This document shows, in pieces, positions 1 to 8,850 of a stretch of DNA of 64,000 nt. Numbering within the stretch: the first letter of the stretch is position 1; the number at the start of each line of letters is the position of its first letter. Both the position numbers and the translations under genes were made by a program. The notes below the pieces were generated by a model. The model was not told the DNA's origin, searched no databases, and saw only the letters and a list, made by a program, of their open reading frames with translations. Origin of the DNA: Paludibacteraceae bacterium (GTDB lineage: Bacteria > Bacteroidota > Bacteroidia > Bacteroidales > Paludibacteraceae); assembly GCA_017938155.1 (NCBI GenBank), contig JAGBCD010000040.1:62001-126000 (forward strand), read 5' to 3'.

Positions 1-290
1 TCAATATTGTCTGCCAAATCAGGATTGACATCATAATAGTCCGTTATGGCATATGGACTACCTGCTAAACCTTTCGTTATCTTGGGATGATTATACTCTG
101 CCGTTGCATGGCGAATAACACCAGTGTACCACACATGAGTAGCACCCAAATCTCTTATACTTCGAAGAGCCTTGGGTGTAATAGCTTTAAAGGTACCACA
201 ACCATTCTCTTGTTTGGTACCATTTCGTTTCCGCGTGGAATTATAATTGGTAAACCAGCGAGGAAACATTTGATATATGATAGTTTTCAT
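1..290 (-). CDS. GH13 alpha-amylase-family glycosidase, N-terminal part (cut by window edge)
   Basis: Reading the minus strand from the ATG at 288-290 gives an uninterrupted frame to the window edge (96 codons). It starts MKTIIYQMFPRWF and continues with LGATHVWYTGVIRHAT and GSPYAITDYYDVNP. These match the start of the catalytic barrel of GH13 alpha-glucan hydrolases: first strand, then the aromatic and Asp-Tyr-Tyr motif of the first conserved region. There is no signal peptide, so a cytoplasmic maltodextrin or glycogen-degrading enzyme is likely. The catalytic Asp/Glu/Asp lie outside the window, so activity cannot be checked. The family call is firm; the substrate is not known. It is followed upstream on the same strand by other transcription units, with ackA ending 48 bp away. 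Confidence 0.82.
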   Translation of the reverse strand, partial: MKTIIYQMFPRWFTNYNSTRKRNGTKQENGCGTFKAITPKALRSIRDLGATHVWYTGVIRHATAEYNHPKITKGLAGSPYAITDYYDVNPDLADNI

Positions 291-338
291 ACGTGTAAGG
301 ATTAAGATTACTATATATGACAACAACTACTGACAAGA

Positions 339-1532
339 TCAAAGCAATGACATTGTATCTTTAGCAATCATTATCTCTTCATCCGTAGGAATGATGCACA
401 CTTTGACTTTGCTTTGTGATGTAGATACCAACTTTTCTACACCTTGTACTTGTGAAGCCAACTCATAATCAACATCTACACCAAGATAAGTCAATCCCTT
501 GCAGATCTGTTCACGTATATAAATATCATTTTCTCCTATTCCTCCTGTAAATACAAGAATATCCAGACCATTCATAGCTGCCGCATAAGCACCTATATAT
601 TTGCGTATCCTGTAAATAAACATTTGACGTGCCAATTCAGCCTTTTTGTTGCCACTCTTGATGGCTGCAGTAATATCTCTTGCATCACTTGAAACACCAC
701 TCACACCTAATAGACCTGATTTTTTATTTATCACTGTGGAAAATTCCGCTGGAGTAAGATGCTCTTTCTCCATGATATAGGCAGCAGCTCCCGCATCCAA
801 ATCACCACAACGAGTCCCCATCATTAGTCCCTCAACAGGAGTAAGTCCCATACTCGTATCTATGGACTTGCCATCAAATACAGCACAGCAACTACCACCA
901 TTCCCTATATGAGCAGTTACAATACGTGTCCCCGTAACAGGCATATTCAAAAACTCACATACACGAGTTGAAACATATCTATGACTCGTTCCATGGAAAC
1001 CATACCTACGAATAGCATACTTCTCATACATCTCATAAGGTAGCGCATACATGTATGCGTAGTCTGGCATTGTTTGATGGAATGCAGTATCAAAAACGGC
1101 CACCTGTGGTAGATCTGGTAAAATCTTTTCAATAGCCTCTATACCTTTTAAGTTAGCAGGATTGTGCAATGGCGCCAAATCTGAACACTTTACAATCATC
1201 TCTTTAATCTCAGGAGTAATCAAAACCGATTGACTAAACTTCTCTCCTCCATGCACTACTCGATGGCCCACGGCTTGAATTTCACTCAAAGAACTGATAC
1301 AACCGACTTTTTCATCAATCAGACTATCCAAAATCAGTTGAATACCTACCGTATGCTCTGGCATACTTTTTTCTATGACAACTTTTTCTCCATTCGCACA
1401 CTTGATTTGCAGAAAGGAGTCTGGCAATCCTATTTTTTCCACTCCACCTTGAGTCAATACCGTGCAAGTATCCATCTCAAAGAGTTTGTACTTTATACTA
1501 CTACTGCCGCAGTTTAAAACTAATATCTTCAT
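339..1532 (-). CDS. ackA: acetate kinase
   Basis: Cytoplasmic enzyme that transfers phosphate between acetyl phosphate and ADP, yielding ATP and acetate, the last step of fermentative acetate formation. At 397 residues it has the usual family length. Visible ASKHA-fold motifs are LNCGSSSIKYK at the N-terminus (phosphate 1), TAHIGNGGS and GLTPVEGLMMGTRCGD near residues 205-245, and FTGGIGEN near residue 330. It lies 15 bp downstream of pta on the same strand, so the two form the classic pta-ackA operon read from the promoter at 2579-2609. No anomaly was seen. Confidence 0.97.
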   Translation of the reverse strand: MKILVLNCGSSSIKYKLFEMDTCTVLTQGGVEKIGLPDSFLQIKCANGEKVVIEKSMPEHTVGIQLILDSLIDEKVGCISSLSEIQAVGHRVVHGGEKFSQSVLITPEIKEMIVKCSDLAPLHNPANLKGIEAIEKILPDLPQVAVFDTAFHQTMPDYAYMYALPYEMYEKYAIRRYGFHGTSHRYVSTRVCEFLNMPVTGTRIVTAHIGNGGSCCAVFDGKSIDTSMGLTPVEGLMMGTRCGDLDAGAAAYIMEKEHLTPAEFSTVINKKSGLLGVSGVSSDARDITAAIKSGNKKAELARQMFIYRIRKYIGAYAAAMNGLDILVFTGGIGENDIYIREQICKGLTYLGVDVDYELASQVQGVEKLVSTSQSKVKVCIIPTDEEIMIAKDTMSLL

Positions 1533-1547
1533 AACTTCAGTATTTAA

Positions 1548-2546
1548 TTAATCAATTGCTTGATTTGCTGTTATTATAATCATTTGGACTATATCTTGAA
1601 CCTTGCACCCCCTACTCAAATCGTTAACAGGTTTAGCAATACCTTGAAGAATAGGTCCAACCGCATCAGCTCCCGAAAAACGTTCCACTAATTTATAACC
1701 AATATTTCCTGCTTGCAAATCTGGGAACACCAGTACATTTGCCTTACCTGCAACAGGACTATTCGGAGCCTTGAGTTGAGCAACTTTACCTACAATAGCA
1801 GCATCCAATTGAAGTTCACCATCAATGAGTACATCTGGAGCCAAAGAGCGAGCAATAGAGGTCGCTTCTATTACCTTGTCCACCAACGGATGTTTTGCGC
1901 TACCTTGAGTTGAGAACGAAAGCATTGCCACACGTGGTTCTACCCCTCCTAATGATTTTGCTGTTTGAGCAGTAGAAACAGCTATTTGTGCCAACTCTTC
2001 TGCTGTTGGACATGGATTAACTGCACAGTCTGCGAATAACAAGAAACCATTCTCACCATATTCCTGAGCTTTGGTGAACATCAAAAATGCGCCACTAACA
2101 ACCGATATGCCAGGTTTGGTCTTCAATATTTGGAAGGCAGGTCTAATCGTATCTGCCGTAGTACCTCTCGCACCTGCTAATTCTCCATCTGCATCTCCAT
2201 TTTTAATCATTAGACACCCTAAATATAGAGGATCTTGCACTTTGAGCAATGCCTCTTCTTTAGTCATCCCTTTTGCCTTACGCAACTCATACAACAAATT
2301 TGCATACTCCGGCATCTTTTCATTTGTTTTAGGATCAACTATATGAGCCTTGGCAATATACTCCAGATTCTTCTCCGATGCCATCTGAGCAATCGTATTG
2401 GAATCTCCTATTAAAATAATATCTGCCACTGACTCTTTGAGAATGATATTAGCAGCTTCAAGTGTCCTTGGTTCATCACCCTCAGGTAAAACGATGCGCC
2501 TCAAGTTCTCTTGAGCACGTTTTTTCATACTTTCTAAAATATCCAT
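1548..2546 (-). CDS. pta: phosphate acetyltransferase
   Basis: Converts acetyl-CoA and phosphate to acetyl phosphate, feeding AckA. The short single-domain form (332 residues) covers the whole catalytic Pta domain; the DRTGG regulatory region of enterobacterial Pta is absent. Motifs seen include VLPEGDEPRTLEAA at the N-terminus, VFPDLQAGNIGYKL and GPILQGIAKPVNDLSRGC near the C-terminus. The frame stays open upstream to 2639, but those codons overlap the promoter and have low-complexity Lys/Phe content. The ATG at 2544-2546 (MDILESMKKRA) is therefore chosen, matching the family N-terminus. Confidence 0.96.
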   Translation of the reverse strand: MDILESMKKRAQENLRRIVLPEGDEPRTLEAANIILKESVADIILIGDSNTIAQMASEKNLEYIAKAHIVDPKTNEKMPEYANLLYELRKAKGMTKEEALLKVQDPLYLGCLMIKNGDADGELAGARGTTADTIRPAFQILKTKPGISVVSGAFLMFTKAQEYGENGFLLFADCAVNPCPTAEELAQIAVSTAQTAKSLGGVEPRVAMLSFSTQGSAKHPLVDKVIEATSIARSLAPDVLIDGELQLDAAIVGKVAQLKAPNSPVAGKANVLVFPDLQAGNIGYKLVERFSGADAVGPILQGIAKPVNDLSRGCKVQDIVQMIIITANQAID

Positions 2547-2578
2547 AATTATAAATTTTGACGACATTAATATTTTTG

Positions 2579-2609
2579 CAAAGATAACATTTTTTTTGCA
2601 TTTATCAAA
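2579..2609 (-). promoter_or_regulatory. promoter of pta-ackA
   Basis: On the minus strand the sequence reads TTTG, 19 bp, TATCTTTG, an exact match to the Bacteroidota sigma-70 consensus (TTTG at -33, TAnnTTTG at -7). It ends about 30 bp before the pta start codon and is back to back with the ompA promoter. Confidence 0.8.
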
Positions 2610-2644
2610 CTTTTGTAATAAAAACGACTTTTTTTGCAAAAAAT

Positions 2645-2675
2645 TTTGTTATTCCAAAAAAAAATCCTACCTTTG
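2645..2675 (+). promoter_or_regulatory. promoter of the OmpA/LysM gene
   Basis: TTTG at 2645-2648, a 19 bp spacer and TACCTTTG at 2668-2675, the Bacteroidota promoter consensus, 43 bp upstream of the ATG at 2719. Confidence 0.8.
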
Positions 2676-2718
2676 CACCTTGAAATGTTAATCTTGAATA
2701 TTCAAACACTATTTAACC

Positions 2719-4290
2719 ATGCTTAAACGTATTAACTTACTCGTTGTTGTTGCGCTTGTTTCTTCACTCGTATTGGCGCAAACCACAGAAGGTGAAGGCA
2801 TTCACCCATACAAACCTGTTAGCAACCCTACTACAGAGACGGGTCACTGGAGTCTATGGATTGAAGGAGGTTTTAACTATTTTGATGGAGACTTTACCAG
2901 CGAACTGAAAAATTCTTTTTCCGCACCAACAGTGGGTATTGCTTTAGAATATAATTTCACTCCCACATGGGGACTTGGAGGACAATATCTCTACTCTATG
3001 TACAATGCAAAGGGTGCTGAAGGGCTTCCTGAGTATTTATTGAAAGGTCAAATGCATCGTGCTGATGCTTTCTTATCATTTGACTTGGTAAATGCATGGT
3101 TCCCTGCAGAGGTTAGTAAAATCGTTTCTTTGAACATTCTTGCAGGTGGTGGTGTTGCTTTCAAGAAGAATAGCATTTATTACCCAGAGAAGGGGCATAC
3201 AGCTACAGATACACCACAAGAGGACGAAGAATTCAAAAGTGCTGCATATTTCTTAGGTGGTGTTGGATTGGACTTCAACGTTTCACGCAATATGGCATTG
3301 GGTTTGAAAGCAACTTACAACTTGTTTGCTGCAGACGATATTGATGGAAGAAATGAATTTGGTGCCAACAACGATGGTCTATTTGATGTAACAATGACCC
3401 TTCGCTATAAATTTGAGAGCAAACGCAAATCACACGTTCGCAACTACTCAAGCAACGATGAGTTGAATCGTCAATATGCTATCGCTAATCAAGAGATTGA
3501 AGAAGAGAAAGCAAGAATCAAAGATACTATTGTTATCTATCATCGTGATACAATCGTAATGGCAGGTGGTAATGCTTATGCACAATTAACTCCAGAAGAA
3601 GCTTTCAACGAACTTGTTAAACAAAGTGCTTCATATAGAAGACACTTCAACACCTATTATGTATATTACGCTACAGACAAAGATATAATCAATGATGAAG
3701 GATTGGTAACTATCCAACAAGTGGGTAATCGTATGCAATATGACACCGAATTGTACGCAGTACTCATTGGTTCATGCGACAATACTGGCTCAAAGGGATA
3801 CAACCGCAAACTTGGATTGCAACGTGTAAAAACTGTTAACAACGAGTTGACACAAGTATATGAAATCTCACAAGACAGGGTTGCATACTTCAGCGATGGC
3901 ATTATTGAGAATGTGAAAGGTAAGACCTCATACACTCCTAATCGCCGCACAGAGATTAGATTGGTGAACAAAGAAGAGTTTGAAGCACTCAAAAAACAAT
4001 ATAGTCAAGAGATTGAACAAACTCAAAAAGAGAATATCACCTCTGTAAAAGAATCTGAAGAAGAGGGTAATACGATCACAGCTACTGCAAACATGACATT
4101 AAGTAAGTTAGCTCGTAAGTATTACAACAATACACACTGCTGGATTTATATTTTCCAAGCAAACCACATTAGACTCAAAAGTCCTAACTTCATAAAAGAA
4201 GGTACTAAACTAGTCATTCCAGAATTGACCGATGAGCAAAAAGCGATTACAAAAGAGCAAGCTCACGAGATTTATGAAGGAATGAAATAA
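2719..4290 (+). CDS. OmpA-family outer-membrane protein with C-terminal LysM-like domain
   Basis: A 523-residue exported protein. A signal peptide (residues 1-20, ending VLAQ) precedes an outer-membrane beta-barrel-like region of about residues 40-230 with alternating aromatic strands. A basic/charged linker follows, then an OmpA C-terminal-like peptidoglycan-binding fold around residues 310-420 (YYVYYATDKDIINDEG ... NRRTEIRLVN). The C-terminus (about 445-505) contains LSKLARKYYNNTHCWIYIFQAN and a GTKLVIPEL ending, a LysM/FimV-like signature that also suggests peptidoglycan contact. Its likely role is tethering outer membrane to cell wall. The gene has its own promoter and is followed by a tRNA and a terminator. 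The barrel-to-wall role is inferred from the domains. Confidence 0.85.
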   Translation: MLKRINLLVVVALVSSLVLAQTTEGEGIHPYKPVSNPTTETGHWSLWIEGGFNYFDGDFTSELKNSFSAPTVGIALEYNFTPTWGLGGQYLYSMYNAKGAEGLPEYLLKGQMHRADAFLSFDLVNAWFPAEVSKIVSLNILAGGGVAFKKNSIYYPEKGHTATDTPQEDEEFKSAAYFLGGVGLDFNVSRNMALGLKATYNLFAADDIDGRNEFGANNDGLFDVTMTLRYKFESKRKSHVRNYSSNDELNRQYAIANQEIEEEKARIKDTIVIYHRDTIVMAGGNAYAQLTPEEAFNELVKQSASYRRHFNTYYVYYATDKDIINDEGLVTIQQVGNRMQYDTELYAVLIGSCDNTGSKGYNRKLGLQRVKTVNNELTQVYEISQDRVAYFSDGIIENVKGKTSYTPNRRTEIRLVNKEEFEALKKQYSQEIEQTQKENITSVKESEEEGNTITATANMTLSKLARKYYNNTHCWIYIFQANHIRLKSPNFIKEGTKLVIPELTDEQKAITKEQAHEIYEGMK

Positions 4291-4299
4291 TAGAAAGAT

Positions 4300-4374
4300 G
4301 GTCTCTTAGCTCAGTTGGTTAGTAGCACCTGACTCATAATCAGGGGGTCCTAGGTTCAAGCCCTAGAGGGACCA
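4300..4374 (+). tRNA. tRNA with CAU anticodon (elongator Met or Ile2)
   Basis: A full cloverleaf can be drawn. Acceptor GGTCTCT pairs with AGGGACC, the anticodon stem CCTGA/TCAGG encloses loop CTCATAA (anticodon CAT), and the T-stem CTAGG/CCTAG encloses TTCAAGC. The discriminator is A at 4374; CCA is not encoded. The 3' strand of the D-stem reads GTAGC rather than the expected GAGC, so there is one extra T compared with standard tRNAs. CAU tRNAs can be elongator Met or lysidine-modified Ile2; the sequence does not decide which. It is not initiator-like: the anticodon stem lacks three consecutive G:C pairs. Confidence 0.9.
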
Positions 4375-4378
4375 CGAG

Positions 4379-4416
4379 GAGTTACTTAATGAAAGTTAAG
4401 TAACTTCTTTTTTTAT
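4379..4416 (+). terminator. rho-independent terminator after tRNA-CAU
   Basis: Stem GTTACTTAA / TTAAGTAAC with a 6-nt loop, followed directly by a T-rich run (TTCTTTTTTTATT). It ends the ompA-tRNA unit. Confidence 0.85.
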
Positions 4417-4419
4417 TTA

Positions 4420-4967
4420 TTTTCATTGCTTTATATCGTATAATTTAGCACGCAGAATAATGCAAATTTACTCATTGAGTTAATAAAACACCTCATATAA
4501 TCTATACTAACTAAATAAGTACATAAAAGATAACCATACGACACTGAGAAGAATAGAAAATCAAATATATTTTTCAATGCAAGGGAAATACTAGTAAAAA
4601 GACTTTGTTTAGTAGATATGCAAGGTCTTCTATAAAGGTAATGATAACATATAATACGTACAAGATGAACTCATGTATGCATAGTATATCATACCACCAA
4701 TAATCATTAAAGAGGCCAATGATTTATACTCTATATGGACGTTTGTAACATTGATAAAAAAAGTAAACGAATATCATTGTCACAAAAAAGAAAATACAAT
4801 TAAGTTTGTACACTACATACATCAGATTCTCTAAGAGTGTTCTGAGAACTATCACGTAAAATGCGTACATCGGAGAGTAATACAGATATTAAACATCTTT
4901 AGCATTACACACAACGGAAGAATGTATTTGTAAATATGAAAGAAAAATTGACGGATTAGACACATTG
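4420..4967. other. gene-free AT-rich interval
   Basis: About 550 bp with no open frame that looks coding, no tRNA-like fold and no clear repeat. It lies between the terminator of the ompA-tRNA unit and the 3' end of cdaA. A 3' UTR or an undetected small RNA cannot be excluded by eye. Confidence 0.5.
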
Positions 4968-5744
4968 CTATGCTTTATCTTTATCCATTAGCTTCAATAT
5001 TTCATTGTATAATTGTTCTTTTCTCACCATATACATCTTTTCTCCATATGCTACAGATATATTTCCTGTTTCTTCTGAGACTACTACAGCAATGGTATCA
5101 CTCTTTTCTGTTATACCCAATGCTGCTCGATGTCTTAGTCCATAATAATTAGGTAGATTAACATTGTGAGATACAGGCAATATACATGCAGCGCTAACAA
5201 TTCGATTGGCACTAATAAACATTGCCCCATCATGAAGAGGAGAATTTTTAAAGAAAATATTCTCTATCATACGAGTTGACAAAGCAGCATCAATTATTTC
5301 TCCTGTCCCCATATACTCCGACATGTCTTGTTGCTGTGTAATAACTATCAATGCTCCCGTTTTGGAATTAGACATATGTGTACATGCCAACGAAATCAGT
5401 TCTACACTTGAAGCCAATTGCTCTTTTGTTCCTTCGTTGCGCTTTCTTAACCAACGCAATATATGGAATTGTGCACCTAACTTGTAAAAGAACGCACGTA
5501 TCTCACTATGGAAAATCACAATCAAAGCGAGAGCACCCGTTTCCATGATTTGATTAAACAATGTTCCAGTCAACTCAAGACGGAAGACATAACAAACCAA
5601 AAACCAAATAGCCATAAAAGCCATAATACCCCAAAAGAGATTTTCAACACCACTCTTGCGGAGCAAACGATAGCAACCATATAAAATGAGGGCTACCAAA
5701 AGAATATCTACCAAATCTTTGATTGTTATGAGTGAAAATAGCAT
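4968..5744 (-). CDS. cdaA: diadenylate cyclase CdaA (DisA_N domain)
   Basis: Membrane enzyme that condenses two ATP into cyclic di-AMP, a second messenger for turgor and cell-wall homeostasis. The 258 residues carry three N-terminal transmembrane helices (about 8-24, 36-52 and 65-82), a short basic/coiled linker, then the DAC domain. Both catalytic signatures are present: PLHDGAMF (the DGA motif) and GLRHRAALG (the RHR motif). It starts 11 bp after folP on the same strand, so the two are co-transcribed. The folP-cdaA pairing seems common in Bacteroidales and may simply be shared expression. Confidence 0.93.
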   Translation of the reverse strand: MLFSLITIKDLVDILLVALILYGCYRLLRKSGVENLFWGIMAFMAIWFLVCYVFRLELTGTLFNQIMETGALALIVIFHSEIRAFFYKLGAQFHILRWLRKRNEGTKEQLASSVELISLACTHMSNSKTGALIVITQQQDMSEYMGTGEIIDAALSTRMIENIFFKNSPLHDGAMFISANRIVSAACILPVSHNVNLPNYYGLRHRAALGITEKSDTIAVVVSEETGNISVAYGEKMYMVRKEQLYNEILKLMDKDKA

Positions 5745-5755
5745 AGGATTTATAA

Positions 5756-6583
5756 TTATGATTGATTTGTACTCGTGAATATTTTAATCGCCTGCACAGC
5801 AGGCAAGACGTCATGCACTCTTAAAATAGATGCGCCAGACTGCAGCGCTAAAGTGTTGGCAACGATTGTTCCTGTCAAACAATCATGAGCATCCACTTCA
5901 AGCACCTTACTAAGCATTGATTTTCTAGATAGTCCAACCAATAATGGTTTATTAAGAACGTTCAAATAACTTAATTCTTTAAGTATTTGATAGTTTTGTG
6001 CTAATGTTTTTGAAAAACCAAATCCTGGATCAACGATAATGTCTTTTACTCCCATTTGCTGGAGTTGATCTATTTTACGCTGAAAATAATCAATCATTTC
6101 GCATACTATATCTCGTCCGAAAGTAGAATGCGATGTTGCAGGCAAGGCATCCGAATGCATTAATACATATGGTATTTGGTACTTAGCTACGACATGAAAC
6201 ATGTCAGCATCAAACCCTCCAGACACATCGTTGACAATATCCACCGCATAGTCTTTGATGGCTTGCTCCGCAATACTCGCTCTCCACGTGTCAATAGAAA
6301 CAACGATGTGTGGATAGTGCTCACGTACCACCTTCAAAGCGTTGGACAGCCTCTCCCATTCCTCGGATTCTGAAACTAATTGCACTCCTGGGCGAGTAGA
6401 GCATGCACCAATATCAACTATATCCGCCCCTTGCTCAATAGCATTCGTTACCTTGGATAACACTTCAGAAGATTTTACACAAGAGTGCGAATAAAAACTA
6501 TTTGGTGTAATATTAATTATTGCCATCACGCGAGGTGACTGCAGATTTACCAAATGTCCAGATAGATTAATTATTGAATTCAT
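5756..6583 (-). CDS. folP: dihydropteroate synthase (with altered loop 1)
   Basis: Joins 6-hydroxymethyl-dihydropterin diphosphate and p-aminobenzoate in folate synthesis; the target of sulfonamides. The 275 residues show the TIM-barrel motifs DIGACSTRPG, VSIDTW, NDVSGG, VDPGFGFSKT, GLSRKSML and the C-terminal RVHDV. Two positions differ from the usual family pattern. The loop-1 motif that normally reads NVTPDSF with a following Gly pair is NITPNSFYSHS here, an Asp-to-Asn change. The LMH segment continues SDALP rather than MRGTP/MQG. The remaining active-site pattern is intact, so it is probably functional. The start was chosen at 6583, the first ATG after a promoter-like AT-rich stretch. Confidence 0.92.
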   Translation of the reverse strand: MNSIINLSGHLVNLQSPRVMAIINITPNSFYSHSCVKSSEVLSKVTNAIEQGADIVDIGACSTRPGVQLVSESEEWERLSNALKVVREHYPHIVVSIDTWRASIAEQAIKDYAVDIVNDVSGGFDADMFHVVAKYQIPYVLMHSDALPATSHSTFGRDIVCEMIDYFQRKIDQLQQMGVKDIIVDPGFGFSKTLAQNYQILKELSYLNVLNKPLLVGLSRKSMLSKVLEVDAHDCLTGTIVANTLALQSGASILRVHDVLPAVQAIKIFTSTNQS

Positions 6584-6707
6584 ACATTACAAAGCATTGC
6601 AAAAATACAAAAAAAGTTTGGTATTATCGCAAAAAAATACACAAAAAGGATTTTCAAATGCTCAAGTTACTGATTTTTCTAAAAAAATTCATTTTTTTGC
6701 AAAAAAA

Positions 6708-6739
6708 TTGGTATATCTCAAGAAAAAAATGTAACTTTG
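6708..6739 (+). promoter_or_regulatory. promoter of gldJ-like-gcvH
   Basis: TTGG near 6708-6711 and TAACTTTG at 6732-6739 with about 20-21 bp between them; the -7 box is exact, the -33 box is weaker. The start codon follows 46 bp downstream. Confidence 0.65.
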
Positions 6740-6785
6740 CGGACTGAAAGCATACTATGGTTAATATTGCAAATTTCACATATAT

Positions 6786-8396
6786 ATGAGTAACGCATCT
6801 AAGTTATTATTTATTCCTATTTTAGCACTCGTAGTGAGTGCATGTAGCACCCGCGAACTAAACACAAAAGTGTCCCATGCTACTGGGTGGAACTATTTTG
6901 ACGAGAAGACCACAAACTTCCAAGCTTATGCCGACATTGATGCTGGTATACCAACGGGTATGGTGGCAATTGAGGGTGGAACATTTACTATTGGTGAGCG
7001 TGATGAGTTTATCACAGCGCCACGTAATAACTTTACTCGAACCTTGACTGTAAGTTCATTCTACATGGACAAATATGAGATTACCAACATGGATTGGAAC
7101 GAATATTTGCATTGGATGGATGTTGTTTTCAATCAAGTAGCTCCAGAATTGATCACCAAAGCACTCCCTGATACTACTGTATGGAGAGAAGAAATGGCCT
7201 ACAATGAACCATATCTAGGTTATTACTTCAGACATCCTGCGTATAGTTTTTATCCTGTAGTGGGTGTGTCATGGAGTCAAGCTATGACATACTGCCAATG
7301 GCGTACTGACCGTGTAAATGAGTTGGCATTGATATCTATTGGCGCAATGGCTCCTACAGACTATGCACAATTGGCTCCTAACAATCGCTTGATGGAAGAA
7401 GATCGTGAAGCTTGGGAAACAGAGAACCCTCCATATCAATTGGTAGAGGTAGAAGTTCCAGACGAGTTCAACCCAGGAGAAACACGAATAGAATTAATGC
7501 TTCCTTACGAATATGTACGTGATAAAGTTGTTTTCAACACAGAAAAGTACCTCTACTTAGATGATTATATACCAGAATATGGTCGTCATCCTAAGTTAGA
7601 CACATACGGTGCAGAGCGTAAAGTGAATTCAGGCGATGGTATTTTGGTGATTGGTTATCGTCTTCCTACAGAAGCTGAATGGGAGTTTGCTGCATATGCA
7701 CCTATCGCAGGAGAAGATGGATTGACTATTGAAGGCAAGGTATATCCTTGGTCTGGTTATCACCCAAGAGACTTAAGCAAAGAAAATGCAGGTCGTATGC
7801 AAGCCAACTTTGTAAGAGGTAGAGGCGACATGATGGGTGTGAGTGGAGCATTAAACGATAATTACGTTATCACAGGTCCAGTAGATGCTTTCTTGCCTAA
7901 CGATTTCGGTTTGTACAACATGGCTGGCAATGTAAACGAATGGGTAATGGACGTATATCGCGAAACATCCTACCAAGAGACATCCGAATACAACTCATTT
8001 AGAGGTAACATTTTTACTCAACCTAAGCGTGATGAGGATGGCAAATTGTCACTTGACTCTTTGGGTTGTATAGAGATTATGTTCACCGAGTCGGACGACA
8101 AACGTGATTACCGTGATGGTGACTCTGTTTCTCGTATTCAAACCGACTACCCATTGGATACCTTATACAAACAAGAAGGTATAGAATATAAAGTTGATCC
8201 ATCTGATATACTTGTTCCACGTATTAGCAAGAACGCACGCGTATACAAAGGTGGTTCATGGAGAGATCGAGTATATTGGGTTAGCCCATCTGCTCGTCGC
8301 TTCTTAGACCAAGACAAGTCTTCCAGCACAATTGGTTTCAGATGTGCAATGTCAATGTTGGGCAGTCAACAATTGAGAGAAAAAGGCATTAATTAA
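6786..8396 (+). CDS. GldJ/GldK-type gliding and type IX secretion lipoprotein (FGE-sulfatase fold)
   Basis: A 536-residue exported lipoprotein. The signal peptide ends in the lipobox LVVSAC, placing Cys about residue 20 at the membrane. The mature part has the formylglycine-generating-enzyme fold: MVAIEGGTFTIGERDEF, FYMDKYEITN, YPVVGVSWSQAMTYCQWR, YRLPTEAEWEFAAY, NMAGNVNEWVMDVY, VYKGGSWRD and IGFRCAMS. In Bacteroidota this fold, with the leader ATGWNYFDEKTTNFQ, is characteristic of GldJ and its paralog GldK/PorK, which form periplasmic outer-membrane rings of the gliding/type IX secretion machine. The leader resembles GldJ more than GldK. None of porL, porM or porN (gldL-N) is adjacent, so GldJ is preferred. 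It is followed after 20 bp by gcvH. Confidence 0.8.
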   Translation: MSNASKLLFIPILALVVSACSTRELNTKVSHATGWNYFDEKTTNFQAYADIDAGIPTGMVAIEGGTFTIGERDEFITAPRNNFTRTLTVSSFYMDKYEITNMDWNEYLHWMDVVFNQVAPELITKALPDTTVWREEMAYNEPYLGYYFRHPAYSFYPVVGVSWSQAMTYCQWRTDRVNELALISIGAMAPTDYAQLAPNNRLMEEDREAWETENPPYQLVEVEVPDEFNPGETRIELMLPYEYVRDKVVFNTEKYLYLDDYIPEYGRHPKLDTYGAERKVNSGDGILVIGYRLPTEAEWEFAAYAPIAGEDGLTIEGKVYPWSGYHPRDLSKENAGRMQANFVRGRGDMMGVSGALNDNYVITGPVDAFLPNDFGLYNMAGNVNEWVMDVYRETSYQETSEYNSFRGNIFTQPKRDEDGKLSLDSLGCIEIMFTESDDKRDYRDGDSVSRIQTDYPLDTLYKQEGIEYKVDPSDILVPRISKNARVYKGGSWRDRVYWVSPSARRFLDQDKSSSTIGFRCAMSMLGSQQLREKGIN

Positions 8397-8416
8397 TCAT
8401 CTAAAGTTTTATAGAT

Positions 8417-8791
8417 ATGAATATCCCTAGTAATTTGAAGTACACCAAAGAGCACGAATGGATTCGTTTTGAAGGCGATGTAGCATACGTTGGTATTACG
8501 GATTATGCACAATCTGAGTTAGGAGAAATCGTTTTCGTTGACGTTGATTCTATTGGTGAAGTCATTGGCCAAAACGAAATATTCGGTTCTGTAGAAGCAG
8601 TTAAGACTGTTAGTGACCTCAATATGCCTGTAACAGGAGAAGTACTTGAGTTTAATGAGGAACTTAACGATCAACCCGAATTGGTTAATAATGATCCGTA
8701 CGGACAAGGATGGATGATTAAAATCAAAGTGGAAAATCCTGCAGAGATTGAAAACTTGTTAGATGCAGAAGGTTACAAAAGCATCATCTAA
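8417..8791 (+). CDS. gcvH: glycine cleavage system H protein
   Basis: Lipoyl carrier that shuttles the aminomethyl group between the P, T and L proteins of glycine cleavage. At 124 residues it is a full-length H protein. The lipoylation site is the Lys in [12 protein letters not shown], about residue 63; the flanking hammerhead-fold motifs EHEWI and [17 protein letters not shown] are present. P, T and L genes are not in the window. The gene is second in an operon with the GldJ-like lipoprotein, with no obvious functional link, and is followed by a strong terminator. Confidence 0.96.
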   Translation: MNIPSNLKYTKEHEWIRFEGDVAYVGITDYAQSELGEIVFVDVDSIGEVIGQNEIFGSVEAVKTVSDLNMPVTGEVLEFNEELNDQPELVNNDPYGQGWMIKIKVENPAEIENLLDAEGYKSII

Positions 8792-8813
8792 TAAACTTAT
8801 ATTGATACAAAGT

Positions 8814-8850
8814 AATAAGGAGTGGAGTTATTCACTCCTTATTCTTTTAT
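8814..8850 (+). terminator. terminator after gcvH
   Basis: Perfect 11-bp stem AATAAGGAGTG / CACTCCTTATT with an 8-nt loop, followed by CTTTTAT. Confidence 0.85.

Noticed and set aside
4420..4967. Degraded gene in the 550-bp gap before cdaA
   Set aside because: No frame on either strand shows recognisable protein similarity; AT-rich composition alone is not evidence.
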